64,000 nt of DNA. Source: Vulcanimicrobiota bacterium (GTDB lineage Bacteria; Vulcanimicrobiota; Xenobia; Xenobiales; JADMJV01). A program made the position numbers and the translations under genes. The notes under the pieces were generated by a model. That model was not told where the DNA came from and did not search any database. It saw only the letters and a program-made list of their open reading frames with translations. Positions within the stretch are counted from its first letter, which is position 1; each line of letters starts with the position of its first letter. The DNA lies in the NCBI GenBank assembly GCA_017307785.1, contig JAFKGI010000003.1, forward strand, positions 124,001 through 188,000, written 5' to 3'. Of the stretch, positions 49,677-59,503 are shown piece after piece.

Positions 49677-51530
49677 CTAGCCGTCCCAGAAACAGACGCG
49701 GTTGCCGCCGCCCGTGCGGGCTGTCTCCAAAGCGTCCAGAGCACGCTTCTGCAGCATTTCCTCATTGGTGGCATCGTGTGGCACGCCGGCCACGCCGACC
49801 GAGGCGGTCAGCTTGACCGGAATGGCGGGAGGCCCGAAGACGGTCGAAGCGACTGCCGCACGAATGCGCTCCCCCACCGCTTTAGCCCGATCCCGGTCGG
49901 TGTGCACGCAGAGGATTCCGAAATCGTCGTTCTCGATGCGGCAAGGCACGTCGGTTTCACGAGTGGCTACGCGCACGATTTCGGCCACGTCGACCAGAAT
50001 CTTATGGGCCGCCGCTTCACCGATTTTCTCGAGGGCCGAAACGAAACCATCCAGGTCGAGCAGAATCAGGCTCACCGGGTAGGTGTAGCGACGACCGCGC
50101 ATCACTTCTTCCTTGAGACGCTCTTCTAGATACAAGGAGTTGTAGAGATGCGTTACCGGGTCGTGCAGACCACGCTGAATGTGGCGCTGGTATTCCAATG
50201 AGTTGCCCAGCGCCGAGCCGGCCAGTTCACAGATGCGCAGCAGCAAATCCTGTTCCTCGGGCGAGAACTCGTTGGCATCGGTACGCCCGAGGTAAATCGC
50301 ACCCAGCACGTCCTGCCCGGCTTTGAGCGGACAGATCAGCGCGCTCTTCTCATAGGGAGTAAGGGTCGAGAGGGTGGTGCCCTCGACGGCCACCGAGCCA
50401 TTCTCGATGCGCAGCGGTCGCACGCGAGCCACGCACCAGCCGGGAGCTTCTTCGCCCATCTGGAGAATGCGATTGCGAAAGGCGTCGGTGTAGGGGGAAG
50501 CGGCGACCTCAGGGTAGAGCTCACGCTGCCCGTCCACCTCATCGACCAGAAAGATCACGCAGGACTGCGAGGGCAGAACCGTCTGCAGCTGATTGGTCAA
50601 GGCCAGCAGAGTATCGTTGAGGGCCAGCGTTCCCGTCAGATCGCGCAAGACCAGCAACAGCCGACTCTCCCGTTCCAGACGCTTTTGCATCAAAAACATC
50701 TCGCGCTCGGCCTGAGACTTGTAGCGCTTGAGCTCCTGGGACATCTGCCCCTCACGCTGCTCGGAAGCCTGGCCGATGTGCTCGCTGGCCAGCTTCAGGC
50801 GATCCAGGTCCTCGACCGCCTGCAGCAACTGGTCTTCCAGTTCGATCTTCTCGCGCTCGGCCCGCTTCAGACGATTTTCCAGCTCGGTAGCCACCGTCTC
50901 GCGCTGGCCCACCTCGGCGTAGATCTTGCCGATATCCTGCGTCTTCTTCTGCATCTCCTGATAGAGCAGGTCTTTTTCCTGATGCATCTCCTCGACAAAC
51001 TGGGCCCTCTGCCTGGTTTCTCCCAGGGTCAGCGAGCACAGATAGAGCAAGATGAACGAGAAAACGCCCTGCACACCGATCAACTGCAGGCTGGCCTGAG
51101 CCGTCTGGTCGCTGGCGTCGCGCATACTCGAGAGCAGAGGGAGCGCCAACACGGCCGCGTAAAAAACTCCGCCAATCATCGCCAGAAAAAGACCCGCCGA
51201 AGCGGAAAAGAAGACCGCCGCCTCCAAAACGGGCAGGGTGAACCCGAGCAAAAGATAGGGAGCGCCGAAAATTCGACCCAGGGCAAACCCGATGACCGTG
51301 TCCGACAGGACCAGAATGCCGGCCACCGGACCACGCGCGAAGTGAGACAGCACGCAACCCAACAGCTGATAGAAAAGAATGGCGACCGTCAGCAGGTTGA
51401 CGTGAGGATTCAAGGCCTCCGGCAGGGCGGGGTGAATCTTGTGCATCTGGGTTAAGGACAGACCCAGCACCACTCCCCCCAGGCGGGTACCGATCAAGAA
51501 CAGCCGTAAACGGTCGGAGCCATCCTGCAT
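49677..51530 (-). CDS. Membrane GAF-GGDEF-like protein with degenerate GGDEF
   Basis: 617 aa. About five N-terminal membrane helices (residues 10-170), a long coiled coil (about 175-290), a GAF domain (about 305-440: LPSQSCVIFLVDEVDG, GAIYLGRTDANEFSPEEQDLL), then a GGDEF-fold domain (about 455-610: HDPVTHLYNSLYLEERL, LILLDLDGF). The signature loop that should read GGDEF reads ENDDF (RIENDDFGIL), so cyclase activity is doubtful; it may be a c-di-GMP/GTP-binding sensor or interaction domain. Its product could act with the PilZ protein, but this is inference. Divergent from mfd. Confidence 0.85.
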   Translation of the reverse strand: MQDGSDRLRLFLIGTRLGGVVLGLSLTQMHKIHPALPEALNPHVNLLTVAILFYQLLGCVLSHFARGPVAGILVLSDTVIGFALGRIFGAPYLLLGFTLPVLEAAVFFSASAGLFLAMIGGVFYAAVLALPLLSSMRDASDQTAQASLQLIGVQGVFSFILLYLCSLTLGETRQRAQFVEEMHQEKDLLYQEMQKKTQDIGKIYAEVGQRETVATELENRLKRAEREKIELEDQLLQAVEDLDRLKLASEHIGQASEQREGQMSQELKRYKSQAEREMFLMQKRLERESRLLLVLRDLTGTLALNDTLLALTNQLQTVLPSQSCVIFLVDEVDGQRELYPEVAASPYTDAFRNRILQMGEEAPGWCVARVRPLRIENGSVAVEGTTLSTLTPYEKSALICPLKAGQDVLGAIYLGRTDANEFSPEEQDLLLRICELAGSALGNSLEYQRHIQRGLHDPVTHLYNSLYLEERLKEEVMRGRRYTYPVSLILLDLDGFVSALEKIGEAAAHKILVDVAEIVRVATRETDVPCRIENDDFGILCVHTDRDRAKAVGERIRAAVASTVFGPPAIPVKLTASVGVAGVPHDATNEEMLQKRALDALETARTGGGNRVCFWDG

Positions 51531-51584
51531 CGCGCTCGGTGTTCTCTAGTTTCTGGCCCTACACCTTGGGTATGAGAGAGAAAT

Positions 51585-54500
51585 ATGCTCCTCACCAGTC
51601 AACAGATTCTCTTGCCGGAGTGGCAGTCGGCCCTAGAAATCTTTCAAAAACATCCTCTCGCCCAACAGCTCTCCGAGCGCTTACACAGCAATCAACCGGT
51701 CAGCTGCACCGGCCTGGTCGGCTCCTCCCGCATCTTGTTGGCGCTGGCCTGCCGCAACCAGCACAGTCTGCCGGTGGTCTGGCTGACTCCCAGCTCGGAA
51801 AGCGCCGAACGATTGACCCAGGATCTGCGCGCCACCGTGCACGACGCCAAGCACGTCACCCATTTCCCCGAGCAGGATGAATCTCAGGAAGCCATTCTCG
51901 ACCCGGCTCGGCTGGCCATTCTCGATCAGCTCGACAAGCAACAGCACAACCTGATCGTAACCTCCATCCGGGCCATGCTGCAGACCACCCTCAGTCCCGA
52001 TGAACTCAAGCGCGGACGCTTCGAGATTCACGTCGGCGAATCGGTGGACCGCGACACGGTGGTGGAAATGCTCAGCGCGGAAGGCTACTCACGTACCGGC
52101 ATGGTCGAGCGGCGCGCCGAGTTCTCGCTACGAGGGGGCATCCTGGACATCTTTCCGGTGACCGGAGACCCTGTGCGCATTGAATTTTTCGGCGACGATG
52201 TGGAATCGATTCGCATCTTCGACCGAGACAGCCAGCGCAGTCTGCTACAGGTCCCCAAGGTGGAAATTTTGCCGGCCAAAGAAACCGAGCGCCAGGGCAA
52301 GCGCCTGTGCGACTTCTTACCGCGCGGCACGCTGGTGGTTCTGGAAGAGCCGGCTCAATTACGCCTCAACGCCATGGAATGGACCCACGAAGGCTGGGGC
52401 GGTCAGTGGGGAGACGTACTCGGGTTGCTGGCCGCGTTCCAGCCGCTCTACTACTCGAGCTGGACCAATCCCAGCTGGGATACCATCGCCAAGCCCGAGC
52501 ACGCTATCGAATTCGAGTCCCAGGCCCAGGTCGGCTTCTCCGATCGTGTGGAGGGCCTGCTCAAACACCTGCCCAAGGTCAAGGGCCCGGTGCTGCTGGT
52601 CAGCTTGCAGGCCAGTCGCCTGAAGGAACTCATGCAGGAGCACGGGCTGAGCGTCCAGGTCGTGCACGGCTCCCTGTCGGAAGGGTTCCGGCTGGACAAC
52701 TGCCTGGAAGTCTTCTCCGACAAAGAAATCACCGGCGCCGTGCGCCGCCGCCGGCCCACTGAAAAAGCCGAACGCGGTTCGCTGATCCGCCTCCAGGAAC
52801 TGGAGCCGCACAACCTGGTCGTGCATCTGCAGCACGGAATCGGGCGCTACCTGGGTGTCAAGTCGCTGGTGGTGCAGGGCAACGCCCGCGACTTCCTGCA
52901 CCTGGAGTATGCGAAAGGTGACGGCGTCTTCGTTCCGGTCGAGCAATTCGACCTGGTGCAACGCTACAACGGCATCGATTCCGAACTGGCTCGCCTGAGC
53001 CGGGTGGGCAGTGGTGAATGGACCAAAGCCCGCGCCAAAGTCAAAGAAGATGCCGAAAAGATGGCTCAGGAGCTGATCAAGCTGTATGCCGAACGTCAGA
53101 TGAGTCGTTCCAATCCGTTCCCCCCCGACACCCCCTGGCAGGTGGAGATGGAAGAAGCTTTCCCCTGGAACGAAACGGAAGATCAGTTGCGTGTCATCAG
53201 CGAAGTCAAAGATGACCTGGAGCGGCCCCGCCCCATGGATCGCCTGGTCTGCGGCGACGTCGGTTACGGCAAAACCGAGGTAGCCTTGCGCGCCGCCTTC
53301 AAGGCCGCCGTCGAAGGTCGCCAGGTGGCTGTACTGGTTCCCACCACCGTGCTGGCCCACCAGCACTTCCAGACCTTCTGCGAGCGCCTGGCCGCCTTCC
53401 CGGTCAAAATTCAGATGCTCAGCCGCTTCCGCACCGCCAAGGAGCAAAAGCAAACGCTAACCGACCTGAAGGATGGCGAAGTCGACATCGTGGTCGGCAC
53501 CCACCGGATCCTCTCGAAAGACGTGGTTTTCAAAAACCTGGGTCTCCTGATCATCGACGAAGAGCATCGCTTTGGCGTGCGCCAAAAAGAGCGCATCAAG
53601 GAGATGAAAGCCAATGTCGACGTGCTGGCCATGACGGCCACGCCCATTCCCAGAACGCTGAATATGGCGCTCATGGGCATCCGCGATATGTCGGTCATCG
53701 AGACCCCGCCTGAGGACCGCGTCCCCATCAAGACCTACCTCTTCGAGTCGCACCCCGACATCATCAAGGGCGCCATCACCCGGGAAATGGCTCGCGAAGG
53801 CCAGGTTTTCTTCATCCACAATCGCATCGAAGGCATCGAACGCCTGGCCGCCGACATTCGCCGTCTGGTGCCCAGCGCCCGGGTGGCCGTGGGCCATGGT
53901 CAGATGGACGAAGACGGTCTCGAAAAACTGCTCATGGAATTCCTCAACGGCGAGCACGACGTGCTCGTCTCCACCACCATCATCGAGAGCGGTGTGGACA
54001 TCCCCAACGTCAACACCATCCTGCTCAACAACGCTCACCATTTCGGTTTGGCCCAACTCTATCAGTTGCGCGGACGAGTCGGTCGCTCCAGCCGCCAGGG
54101 CTACTGTTACCTGCTCTACCCACCGCAGCGCGAACTCCAGAACGAAGCCCTGAAACGACTCGAGACCATTCGCGACTTCACCCACCTGGGGGCGGGCTAT
54201 CAAATCGCGCTACGGGACCTGGAAATCCGCGGAGCCGGCGACATCCTGGGCCGCGAGCAGTCCGGCTCGATTGCCGCCGTAGGCTTCGACCTTTATTGCC
54301 AGATGCTCAATGAGGCCGTGCTCACTCTGCGCGGTGAAAAACCAGAAAAACCGGTTCAGGAAGAAACCCCGGTGGTGGTCGAGATCCCCGTCCCCGCCAG
54401 TCTGCCGGAAGACTACATTTCCGACTCGGCTCAGAAGGTTGCCCTCTACAAAAAGATCGCGGCCGTTCGCAGCTTTGAAGATCTGGAAGCGGTCCGAGAC

Positions 54501-54839
54501 GAGCTGGTGGATCGCTTCGGTCCTCCCCCACCCAACGGCCAGAATCTGCTGCAGCTGATGGAAATCCGGTTGCGGGCCCGCGCCATTGAAGTCCCCTCGG
54601 TGCGGGTCAAGGACGGCAAGATCCACCTTCTTGCTCCTTTCCTGCGAAAGCTGACGATGAAAGAGAAACAACACCTGTGGCAGGAAACCAGCTTGAAGTG
54701 CATGGAGGAGAACATGACCATGATCTTCGGCAACCTGTTCGGAGTGGCCGCCGGTCCGCCCACCTACCCCCCGGCCGACGAGATGTTGCACAAGATCTTG
54801 CTGATCTTGCGCTACCTGGAGCGCTGCAGGACGGCCTGA
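51585..54839 (+). CDS. mfd: Transcription-repair coupling factor Mfd
   Basis: 1084 aa. UvrB-like N-terminal part (GRFEIHVGESVDRDTVVEML, YSRTGMVERRAEFSLRGGILDIFP), RNA-polymerase-interacting domain (LVVHLQHGIGRYLGVKSLVV), then a RecG-type translocase with Walker A GDVGYGKTEVA, DEEHRFGVRQKE (DEExH-type Walker B) and TMTATPIPRTL, and a C-terminal TRCF domain. Removes RNA polymerase stalled at DNA lesions and recruits UvrA. Normal length and all motifs present. Confidence 0.97.
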   Translation: MLLTSQQILLPEWQSALEIFQKHPLAQQLSERLHSNQPVSCTGLVGSSRILLALACRNQHSLPVVWLTPSSESAERLTQDLRATVHDAKHVTHFPEQDESQEAILDPARLAILDQLDKQQHNLIVTSIRAMLQTTLSPDELKRGRFEIHVGESVDRDTVVEMLSAEGYSRTGMVERRAEFSLRGGILDIFPVTGDPVRIEFFGDDVESIRIFDRDSQRSLLQVPKVEILPAKETERQGKRLCDFLPRGTLVVLEEPAQLRLNAMEWTHEGWGGQWGDVLGLLAAFQPLYYSSWTNPSWDTIAKPEHAIEFESQAQVGFSDRVEGLLKHLPKVKGPVLLVSLQASRLKELMQEHGLSVQVVHGSLSEGFRLDNCLEVFSDKEITGAVRRRRPTEKAERGSLIRLQELEPHNLVVHLQHGIGRYLGVKSLVVQGNARDFLHLEYAKGDGVFVPVEQFDLVQRYNGIDSELARLSRVGSGEWTKARAKVKEDAEKMAQELIKLYAERQMSRSNPFPPDTPWQVEMEEAFPWNETEDQLRVISEVKDDLERPRPMDRLVCGDVGYGKTEVALRAAFKAAVEGRQVAVLVPTTVLAHQHFQTFCERLAAFPVKIQMLSRFRTAKEQKQTLTDLKDGEVDIVVGTHRILSKDVVFKNLGLLIIDEEHRFGVRQKERIKEMKANVDVLAMTATPIPRTLNMALMGIRDMSVIETPPEDRVPIKTYLFESHPDIIKGAITREMAREGQVFFIHNRIEGIERLAADIRRLVPSARVAVGHGQMDEDGLEKLLMEFLNGEHDVLVSTTIIESGVDIPNVNTILLNNAHHFGLAQLYQLRGRVGRSSRQGYCYLLYPPQRELQNEALKRLETIRDFTHLGAGYQIALRDLEIRGAGDILGREQSGSIAAVGFDLYCQMLNEAVLTLRGEKPEKPVQEETPVVVEIPVPASLPEDYISDSAQKVALYKKIAAVRSFEDLEAVRDELVDRFGPPPPNGQNLLQLMEIRLRARAIEVPSVRVKDGKIHLLAPFLRKLTMKEKQHLWQETSLKCMEENMTMIFGNLFGVAAGPPTYPPADEMLHKILLILRYLERCRTA

Positions 54840-54860
54840 GGCGGGCGAGAACCCTGAGGA

Positions 54861-55280
54861 ATGAAAAAGCTTCTCCTGGCCGCACTCCTCCTCAGCACTG
54901 CCGCCCTGGCCGATCCGGCGCCGTTTGGCGCCAAATTTGACAAGCCATACACCAAAGAGAAGGACAAAGACGGCACTGCCTACGTCTACGAACACGGCAA
55001 TCCGTCCCAGTCGCAACTGGTGGTCGTCCTGACCAAACAGTTGTCGCTGCCGGCACTCAAAGCTTACACCCTGAAAACCATGCCTCCCAACCTGGGCCAC
55101 TATGAAGAAAAAGCCACCCGGGTAGCCAACTATCCGGCCGTCCAATTGGAGGGCATCAACGAGCAGGGAGTCCCCTACTCGGTGCTGCTGGTCAACGTCA
55201 AAGGGCAAAGCGTACTGGCCGGATCGGCCACTTACGACATGGCTCGCAACCGGGAATTCATTCATTCCCTGAAGCTGTGA
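54861..55280 (+). CDS. Small exported protein, unknown function
   Basis: 139 aa. Signal peptide MKKLLLAALLLSTAALA-D. The mature 120 residues have mixed alpha/beta character (SQLVVVLTKQLSLPALKAYTL, VPYSVLLVNVKGQSVLAGSA), a PsbP/MOG1-like layout at most. Overlaps HlyIII as GTGA. Follows mfd by 21 bp. Confidence 0.65.
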   Translation: MKKLLLAALLLSTAALADPAPFGAKFDKPYTKEKDKDGTAYVYEHGNPSQSQLVVVLTKQLSLPALKAYTLKTMPPNLGHYEEKATRVANYPAVQLEGINEQGVPYSVLLVNVKGQSVLAGSATYDMARNREFIHSLKL

Positions 55281-55918
55281 CCACCCATCAGGAAACGCCC
55301 CGGGAAGAAATCGCCAATACCATCACCCACGGACTCGGCTTTGCCTTCAGCAGCTTCGGAGTCTACTGTTTCTGGCACTGGCTGGCCAATCGTCCGCTAA
55401 TCGCCTGGGGTTCGTGCCTGTTCGCCGGCACCCTGGCCACCCTTTACCTGTGCTCGACCCTGTACCACGCCTGTCCCCGCACCGCCCTCAAGCCGCGCCT
55501 GCAGCGACTGGATCACCTGGCCATCTTCTTTTTTATCGCCGGCAGTTACACACCCTACTGCGTACTTTGTCTGCCGGATCCACTGTCCGGCACCATGCTG
55601 GCGCTGGTCTGGTCCATGGCGGCCATTGGCGGTCTTTTCTCCCTGACCTGGGGCACTCGCTATCCCACCGTCTCGATGGTTTTGATGCTCATCATGGGCT
55701 GGATGTCCGTCTTTCTCCTCCCCTACTTCTTTCACGCCCTCTCTTTCAAGGCTTTGAGCCTGCTGCTGATAGGCGGACTATCGTATACATTCGGCAGTCT
55801 TTTCTACGCCACCCACTTCTTTCAATACAGCCACGCCGTCTGGCATCTTTTCGTCATGGCCGGCAGCGCCTGTCACTACGCCTCGGTCTGGTGCGCCGCG
55901 CAGGATTTCCCCTGGTAG
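55277..55918 (+). CDS. Hemolysin III / TrhA-family seven-helix membrane protein
   Basis: 213 aa from GTG 55277. Seven transmembrane helices and the family metal-site residues: the first conserved motif EEIANTITHGLGF, Ser and His in STLYHACP, RLDHLAIFFFIAGSYTPYC (Asp, His), and HAVWHLFVMAGSACHY (two His). Related to PAQR receptors; bacterial members are called YqfA/TrhA and may act in membrane lipid homeostasis. Confidence 0.9.
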   Translation: MTTHQETPREEIANTITHGLGFAFSSFGVYCFWHWLANRPLIAWGSCLFAGTLATLYLCSTLYHACPRTALKPRLQRLDHLAIFFFIAGSYTPYCVLCLPDPLSGTMLALVWSMAAIGGLFSLTWGTRYPTVSMVLMLIMGWMSVFLLPYFFHALSFKALSLLLIGGLSYTFGSLFYATHFFQYSHAVWHLFVMAGSACHYASVWCAAQDFPW

Positions 55919-55957
55919 CTCCATAGGGTTATTCATAAATTCGCAGAATGCCGCAAC

Positions 55958-56422
55958 ATGAAACGGTCGGCAGTACGGGGGTTGACCATCGGCGAACTCG
56001 TCGTGGCCACAGGCTTGCTGGCCATGATGGTGGTCACGGTGATGGTGCTCTTCGGCCAGATGCTCGACGCCACCAGCAAAAATGCTCTGATTTCACAGGG
56101 CAGTTTTTTCGCAGAGACGGTCATCGAACGCGAGATCTACTCTTTGGCCAAGCATCACCGCGACCCTGCCGCTCCACCCGTAGTCCGCGCTTACGCGGAT
56201 TCGGACTGGATCAGCTTCACCGACGAAACCAATCAGACCGAGTTTTCTTACCGCATTGACTCCGGTCCGGCCTCGATCGTCGCCGGTACCGACATGGGCT
56301 ATACCTACAGTATCCGGGTCGAAGTCCGTTGGTGGCAGACCAAGGGAGGAGCTGCGCGCAATCGCCAGGGTTTTGGCAAGATGCACCTCAATCGCAGCCG
56401 CATCGTCTATGTCCCCAAGTAA
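55958..56422 (+). CDS. Prepilin-type N-methylation protein (minor pilin/pseudopilin)
   Basis: 154 aa. Class III-like prepilin start: MKRSAVRG-LTIGELVVATGLLAMM, with Gly before the cleavage site, +5-type Glu in GELVV and a hydrophobic helix. The globular part has alternating strands and a Trp-Trp pair. First gene of the second pilin operon; overlaps the next gene by 14 bp. Confidence 0.85.
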   Translation: MKRSAVRGLTIGELVVATGLLAMMVVTVMVLFGQMLDATSKNALISQGSFFAETVIEREIYSLAKHHRDPAAPPVVRAYADSDWISFTDETNQTEFSYRIDSGPASIVAGTDMGYTYSIRVEVRWWQTKGGAARNRQGFGKMHLNRSRIVYVPK

Positions 56423-57137
56423 GTCCAGAGGCTTCTCCGTCCTGGAACTAGCGGTGGCCTCCGCATTATTTCTCGGGGTCATGGGGATCGTCTTCTTCTT
56501 CTTCCGCTACGGGACTCGCGCCTTCGTTACAGCCAACCAGCGCCAGGGAGTCCAGGCCGATGCGCTGCGGGTTATGGACGGTCTCCAGGCGGACCTGAAG
56601 CGCACCGCCAGCAAATCCGTCCTCCTGCTCAACAGCAGTTCTCGAACCCGACTGATCGACACCACCACCGTCCATCGCGATGCCGTGTCACTCGTCAGCC
56701 TCAAGGACTGGAGCGATCAGAACAACACGGAGAATTTCGACCTGAATGGCTCCCAGCCGAAATGGAACCGCTACTGGGTCTACTACGCCACCACCGATGA
56801 AGATCGCGGAGCCATCATCCGCCTGAAAGTCGACCCCCTACCTCCGCCGATCAGCCCGATTCCGTTGACGATCCTCAAACTCTCCAACGTCTGCCGCGAC
56901 AACCCCGCTTCCAACAATTTTGACGGCTCGATTCCTCTGCACTCCTATCTGTGCCGCAACGTCTACGAATTCAAAGTCGACCGAGAAGGCAACAACAGCT
57001 TTCGCCTCTCGCTCAAGCTTCAGGAAAAACGACAACTTCGTCCGGATGGAGGCAGGGTAGAGGGAATGGAAACCTACCAACTGCAGATGTTCGTCCGGCC
57101 AGAAAATACGTATCCACAGGATCTGACCAATATTTGA
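56409..57137 (+). CDS. Prepilin-type protein, GspJ/PilW-like
   Basis: 242 aa from ATG 56409. MSPSKSRG-FSVLELAVASALFLGVMGIVFFF is a clear prepilin signal (Gly-Phe cleavage, Glu at +5). The size of the globular part (about 210 residues) and the motif RQGVQADALRVMDGLQADLKR match PilW/GspJ-like minor pilins, in which the helix after the membrane segment leads to an RxLxxDL motif. Probably part of a tip complex. Confidence 0.85.
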   Translation: MSPSKSRGFSVLELAVASALFLGVMGIVFFFFRYGTRAFVTANQRQGVQADALRVMDGLQADLKRTASKSVLLLNSSSRTRLIDTTTVHRDAVSLVSLKDWSDQNNTENFDLNGSQPKWNRYWVYYATTDEDRGAIIRLKVDPLPPPISPIPLTILKLSNVCRDNPASNNFDGSIPLHSYLCRNVYEFKVDREGNNSFRLSLKLQEKRQLRPDGGRVEGMETYQLQMFVRPENTYPQDLTNI

Positions 57138-57171
57138 TGTATACTATAGGTCTTTGGGGAAGGCGGGCATC

Positions 57172-59499
57172 TTGAGGCGCAAAAAGGGACTGGCACTGAT
57201 CACCACTCTGATGGTCATGTCGCTATTGTTGACCCTGATCGGGGCATTCATTCAGGTCGAGCGAGCCAATCAGCGACTGACCGGTAACGGCCTGGAGCGA
57301 CGAGCAGCTCAGGACGCTTGCCTGACGGCCCTGAGCATCGCCTGGAACCATTTAGAGGAAGACCCCACCTGGGCGACCACTCCCAATTTTCCCCTGGTAG
57401 GTCCTACCAACTACCCCACCCTGAATCCGACCGCACGCATTCAGACACAGATCCCCAACGGACAGAAGGTTCTGCACGGCAGCATCCAGGCGGAAGGTGA
57501 TTTTGATGGTCCGACGGCCGTTACTTTCGACCTGACCATTCTGAACAATCTGGCTGAGGGCAAGGCCCAGACCCTCGGAGGTTACTCCGTTCCCGCCCGC
57601 AGCTGTCGCCTCGTTTGCAAGGCTCGCTCGGGCAGCGCCACCAGGCGCATGGACACGGTCCTGCGTCAGGTTCCCATCTCCTATGATGCTCTGGTTTCCA
57701 AGAAGAAAGCCGACCTGAGCGGAGTCACCGGATTGGTCCGCATGGAAAGCCGGGATCCCTACGTCAATCGGATGCGAGCGGGCACCGACCTCAGCCTGCC
57801 CAGCGCCAGCAATGTCCAATTCTTGAAAAACGGCTCAGCCGAGTCCGGCAAACTCTTTCTCGCGGGCAGCAACCAGACCACCGATAGTCAGTTGGAGGCG
57901 GCCAATCAGGCCAGCTCCGGCACCTACATGGTCGGCCAGGGCCCTCCCACCATCCCGACCTTCGACCCGGACAACTTCAAGCTGCCCGATGATCCGTCCA
58001 AAGTCACGCATCCTCGCTCCGGGACCTACTCATTCGGCGGTATTGACCGCGTCAAATACCATCCGCACCAAATTAGCTGGACCGAACCGCCACCCGCCGG
58101 CTCTCCGCCCGGGACGTCTGGGACCTCACGCTCGACGACTCGCTATCGAAAGGAAACTTCGACCTACGATCAGTTGATCGATGCCGAGAGCCGCCTCTGG
58201 CTGTCCAAGAACGCTCGCGTTGGATCGACGGTTTTCGATCCTCCCCAGCCTCCGTCCGGGACCGCCAGTTCTGAGGGCGATGCCAACTCCTACGGCTACG
58301 GCGGCGCGGGAGCGGACGAAGGCATGATCGGACCCGGCGGGCAGCAGGTTCCCCCCTCCACCACCGACATTCACGAAATCTATCCCGGTCTGTGGGCCAA
58401 CGTGGTCACCGCCCAACTCGCCATTACCCCGGGATACAAAATGGAGTGTGACGGCCAGTTCCTGGTCACCACCGTGACCTCCAGCGGCGGTCCCGGCGGT
58501 CGCCAACCCGAGATTCTCTTCGGCTACAAGTTCACCAGTGGCGGCGTGGCCGTGGAAGAATCCCTGGTCAACGGCCTGGACGAGGCTCTAAAATATCCGG
58601 AGCGCTACATGGCCGCTCTGGTAGCTGCCGGCAATATCGACATTCCCGGCGGCGCCATCGGTTACGGCAGCATGATCGCCGGCGGCGACATGACGGTCAA
58701 AGCCTCCTCGGGCCTGCGCGCCGCCCCCCAACTGGGCGTGGTCGTCAAGGCACGCAATCTGATCATCAATCCAGCCACCGAACCCGAGCCTCAGTTGCCG
58801 GGTGAACCCGTGAGCATGGATTACCCGGTCTTCAAAGATGCGATCAACACTTTTGCCGGTGGCGACTGGAACGCCTTTGACAGCTGGTTGACCCAAACCG
58901 GAGCACAGCGTACCACCATCACTCAGAGTCTAAAAACGACTCAACTTTCCAATTCCCCCGACACCTACTGGAACCAGCTCAACACGGAACTCAACACCAA
59001 CTACCCGGTGCCGATCTGGGGACCGGGCTGGTCGAACACGACCTCCATTGAGCAGTACGTGCGGATGAAAGAATATCTCCAGACTCTGGCGGCCGGTTAC
59101 AACCACGGCGACGGCGATCCGACCTGGATCGACATGACGCAACACGGCGGCGACGCGGAAGCCCGCCTCTCCAACATGGTCAGCACCATGGCGCAGTGGG
59201 CTAAGAGTTACAAGAAGTCGCTTCAGGACTACCTGGCCAATCCGGCTGCCCAGGTCCCCGACATGTTCTACCAGGGCCTGCTCTATGCGGAAGGCGACCT
59301 GACCATCAACGCCCCCAACAAGTCGTTCCGCCTGGAAGGCGCGGCCATGGCGGGAGGCGACATCACCGTCAACGGAGCCCGCAGCCTGGACCTGGTCTAC
59401 GACCGCGAACTGGTGGACGGCCAGCTGAAAACCAACCATACCGTCAACGGCAATCGCGATCACCTCCGACTGGAGAAGATTTTCTTCGCCATTCAGTAG
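57172..59499 (+). CDS. PilX-like prepilin fused to a large beta-rich domain
   Basis: 775 aa from TTG 57172, which follows GGGGAAGGCGGG; TTG 57154 is an alternative without an SD. N-terminus LRRKKG-LALITTLMVMSLLLTLIGAFIQVERANQR is PilX-like. Residues 450-700 alternate glycine turns and short strands (MAALVAAGNIDIPGGAIGYGSMIAGGDMTVK and, later, GAAMAGGDITVNGARSLDL), as in polymer-forming or beta-solenoid proteins. Partner of the two upstream pilins; same layout as the 582-aa protein at 178-1926. Ends 5 bp from the convergent TPR gene. Confidence 0.75.
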   Translation: MRRKKGLALITTLMVMSLLLTLIGAFIQVERANQRLTGNGLERRAAQDACLTALSIAWNHLEEDPTWATTPNFPLVGPTNYPTLNPTARIQTQIPNGQKVLHGSIQAEGDFDGPTAVTFDLTILNNLAEGKAQTLGGYSVPARSCRLVCKARSGSATRRMDTVLRQVPISYDALVSKKKADLSGVTGLVRMESRDPYVNRMRAGTDLSLPSASNVQFLKNGSAESGKLFLAGSNQTTDSQLEAANQASSGTYMVGQGPPTIPTFDPDNFKLPDDPSKVTHPRSGTYSFGGIDRVKYHPHQISWTEPPPAGSPPGTSGTSRSTTRYRKETSTYDQLIDAESRLWLSKNARVGSTVFDPPQPPSGTASSEGDANSYGYGGAGADEGMIGPGGQQVPPSTTDIHEIYPGLWANVVTAQLAITPGYKMECDGQFLVTTVTSSGGPGGRQPEILFGYKFTSGGVAVEESLVNGLDEALKYPERYMAALVAAGNIDIPGGAIGYGSMIAGGDMTVKASSGLRAAPQLGVVVKARNLIINPATEPEPQLPGEPVSMDYPVFKDAINTFAGGDWNAFDSWLTQTGAQRTTITQSLKTTQLSNSPDTYWNQLNTELNTNYPVPIWGPGWSNTTSIEQYVRMKEYLQTLAAGYNHGDGDPTWIDMTQHGGDAEARLSNMVSTMAQWAKSYKKSLQDYLANPAAQVPDMFYQGLLYAEGDLTINAPNKSFRLEGAAMAGGDITVNGARSLDLVYDRELVDGQLKTNHTVNGNRDHLRLEKIFFAIQ

Positions 59500-59503
59500 G
59501 CAG

